64,000 bases of DNA, from positions 4,496,397 through 4,560,396 of the forward strand of contig CAADRB010000001.1 in assembly GCA_900708905.1 (NCBI GenBank), given 5' to 3'. Position numbers and translations under genes: made by a program. The notes under the pieces are model-generated. The model was not told the DNA's origin and did not search any database. It saw only the letters and a program-made list of their open reading frames with translations. The stretch's first letter is position 1. Every line of letters starts with the position of its first letter. The stretch comes from Hymenolepis diminuta. Taxonomy: Eukaryota; Platyhelminthes; Cestoda; Cyclophyllidea; Hymenolepididae. Positions 61,830 to 64,000 of the stretch are shown one piece after another.

Positions 61830-62165
61830 TGTCCCATCTATCTGCTCAAGGCTGTAAAAAGATACAAATACGAGACCACGAAGCTAGATCAACCGCTTCA
61901 TGAGCCCCGAATATAGCGGATATAATCTCACTCAAGAATCTAGTACTCAAATTAATAAATACGAACCTAAAGGATTACACATAGAACTGTACTCCTTACG
62001 AGAATATGAATAGTTAAAAGTTTCTACAATTCAAATACTCTGACTTTATTAGCTACTTCTTAATGACCTCACCCCCTTCTCACACTATACTGGAACCGTT
62101 TGATGTCCGTCTTATTCAGATACTTTTCCATGATTGAAGCTTGCACATTTTTGCTTTACCATAGA
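61830..62165 (+). repeat. Dispersed repeat family B, long copy
   Basis: It starts TCCCATCTATCTGCTCAAGG, then AAAAAGATACAAA, and ends TTTTCCATGATTGAAGC, TTGCACATTTTTGC and TTTACC. Together with the copy at 50620 it defines the unit. Confidence 0.6.
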
Positions 62166-64000
62166 AAATAGTAACCTATCTAATTTAAGGAACAAGTCCT
62201 GCCAGACATCGATGGTTTTTTAAATCATCCTAATAAATGGCACAAAAATAGTACAAAATGCAATCTTAGAGTGTAAACAACAAATTTTTGAGAAAAACAA
62301 TGTCCTTTAAATACCTGCGATTACGATTTTTTCTCTCACTTATAGAAATACCTTCAGAATATTAATAACCCCTGATAGCTGAAGGATAGAAAACACTGAC
62401 TAAGTTTGCGGTTTCAACGACCTACGAATTTCACTACAAAATAAATATGAAGGAAAAAGATACTAGGGCTAGATGTTTGTATTAGAACGGAGTATGAATA
62501 GAAAAGGCTACTAATTAGAGCAGAGCAAAGTTCAACAATGAAAATCAACCTAGACTTCAGCAGGTACTACGGTAATAAAAAAGAAACTACTTCAGAAACA
62601 ACGCATACCGTGTGCTTTAGTTATTTATTGTAATATACCTTGGTCAGCTCCAATTTAACCGAAGTTTAATTCAGAAAATTAAATCATAGGGACTGAATAT
62701 AATTGTAACTGATTCGGTTAATGTTGAGTTAAATCTCCTCAAAGAACTAAGAATTATTCTTGTGGCTAACAGCAGAGAACAGATCGATGAAGGTTATTTT
62801 GAGACCCAATGATAACGCTTAACAACACTGTAAATGTAATAAGGACAGAAAGTGAGACAGGGGAAGGAAAAAGTATCCTTGTTGAGTCAAACAGGGCAGA
62901 GACAAATGCGATTCAATAATCAATACGTTAGTGAACCTTGAACACGAAGTGGAGCGGTTGTACTCGGTTTACGCAAGCTTTGTAATCAAAAAAACCATTT
63001 TCATAGAAGTTACATATGCGCTAACATGTAGTCCAGTTTCTGAGACCTATGTAAAGAGAGTAACCCTTCAGACCTAATTTGAAAGCTATTTGAGCATAAA
63101 TCAAATTCTAGACACTATGTACACGGTCTGCATAACTATTTTTATTTATGCATGTAATCGAAACCAAATTCTTTGATATAACTTCCTTCAAATACCGCCA
63201 ACTAAGTGAGAAACTCAAATTCATATTATCTGCCATATCAAGAGGACCTATTACAATTATTACTACTATTAAACTTCTTTCATTGATGTAAAAGACATTA
63301 AGCATAAATGTTCTTCCTTCTCGGCGAGAAGGTAAGCATTTTACCGACAAAATCAAACCAATCTATTTCCAGAAAAATATTAACTTTTTTCCGAATATCA
63401 GAAAGTAGAAAGGACACAGTTTATTGTCGAAAGAATATCCATATTTATCAAATCTCGAAAAGCATAATCAGAAATACTTTATCAAACAATGACAAACAAA
63501 CTATTGTCGTCAAAATTTTGAATTGCATTTGGTCATGGTCTAAATAGCCAAGTCAAGGAAAAATAAGACGAATCAATGAAACTCTAGCAACGTAAGCGAA
63601 GCTTTCGAATTTTCAACTTACTATTCATTCCAATTGTATATATTTCTCTACGAAAGCTCGTTTCTATCCTGTTCTTGTCACTAAAATTGAATCAAGATAT
63701 AATTTGCTTTTGATAAAGATTTCCTAACTAAAGAGGATAGCGTACATGAACAAACCATAGCAAGTGTTTAAACTTGAAAAAGTAATCATAACGAGATCAG
63801 AAGTGAATAGCAATTAAGAAATTTTCTTAATTGATGGTTACATAATAACATAATACAAGCCTTTTTAAAAACGGACAGGAATGGTGATAAAGTGCAAAAT
63901 GTTGAAGGCTTGTATGAATACTGAACTGTCATGGTGAAGGCATATACTGGAAAAGGACGTAGAAATCCTTATTGTGACGTCCTCTTAATGTGTCTTATAA
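62166..64000. other. AT-rich stretch without recognised features
   Basis: I see no conserved coding sequence, RNA gene or repeat here. Short frames on both strands have no family resemblance. Confidence 0.5.

Noticed and set aside
1..64000. CRISPR array, phage or bacterial operon features
   Set aside because: There are no regularly spaced direct repeats, ribosome-binding sites or operon-like gene packing; splicing signals throughout show nuclear eukaryotic DNA.

Overview
The window is eukaryotic nuclear DNA: AT-rich, with multi-exon genes and GT-AG introns, several of which are only 33-42 nt long. Conventional protein kinase C, DNAJC8, and BAHCC1/TNRC18-type and PHF20-type chromatin proteins can be read once exons are joined. 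The mix of very short and multi-kilobase introns, the base composition and the degenerate mariner copies fit a parasitic flatworm, most likely a tapeworm of low GC content or a related fluke. That placement is inference, not something the sequence proves.

Layout. 1-17,324 (minus): the 5' part of a conventional protein kinase C gene. Its start codon, pseudosubstrate, both C1 domains and C2 domain are present. The kinase domain lies beyond base 1. Its last visible intron carries a full-length dead mariner element. 18,180-18,691 (plus): a small four-exon gene resembling proteasome assembly chaperone 4, head-to-head with PKC. 18,768-21,918 (minus): an unrecognised acidic/basic nuclear-type protein built almost wholly from phase-0 exons. 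23,151-28,444 (minus): a Tudor + C2H2 + PHD protein of the PHF20/MBD-R2 type. 29,821-32,401 (plus): DNAJC8, divergent from the PHF20-like gene. 33,338 to at least 57,801 (minus): the C-terminal ~1,005 residues of a BAHCC1/TNRC18/winged-eye-type protein with a CtBP motif, a Tudor-like domain and a terminal BAH domain. A CpG-rich segment near 60.2-60.6 kb is the best candidate for its promoter and first exon. Nothing else coding is supported up to 64,000.

The five fully or largely readable nuclear genes are housekeeping or chromatin functions: proteasome assembly, a spliceosome-associated J protein and two histone-reader proteins. They are separate genes, not an operon. The rest is intron and intergenic DNA seeded with two Tc1/mariner relics with clear TA target duplications, a tRNA-derived SINE-like family (at least ten fragments), a second ~300 bp dispersed family (at least seven copies), and possible LTR/TRIM remnants. 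There are two assembly gaps (2081-2141 and 14621-15087). Exon coordinates were worked out by hand from reading frame, splice consensus and family conservation, and reading frames agree across all joins except the last join of the unrecognised gene.
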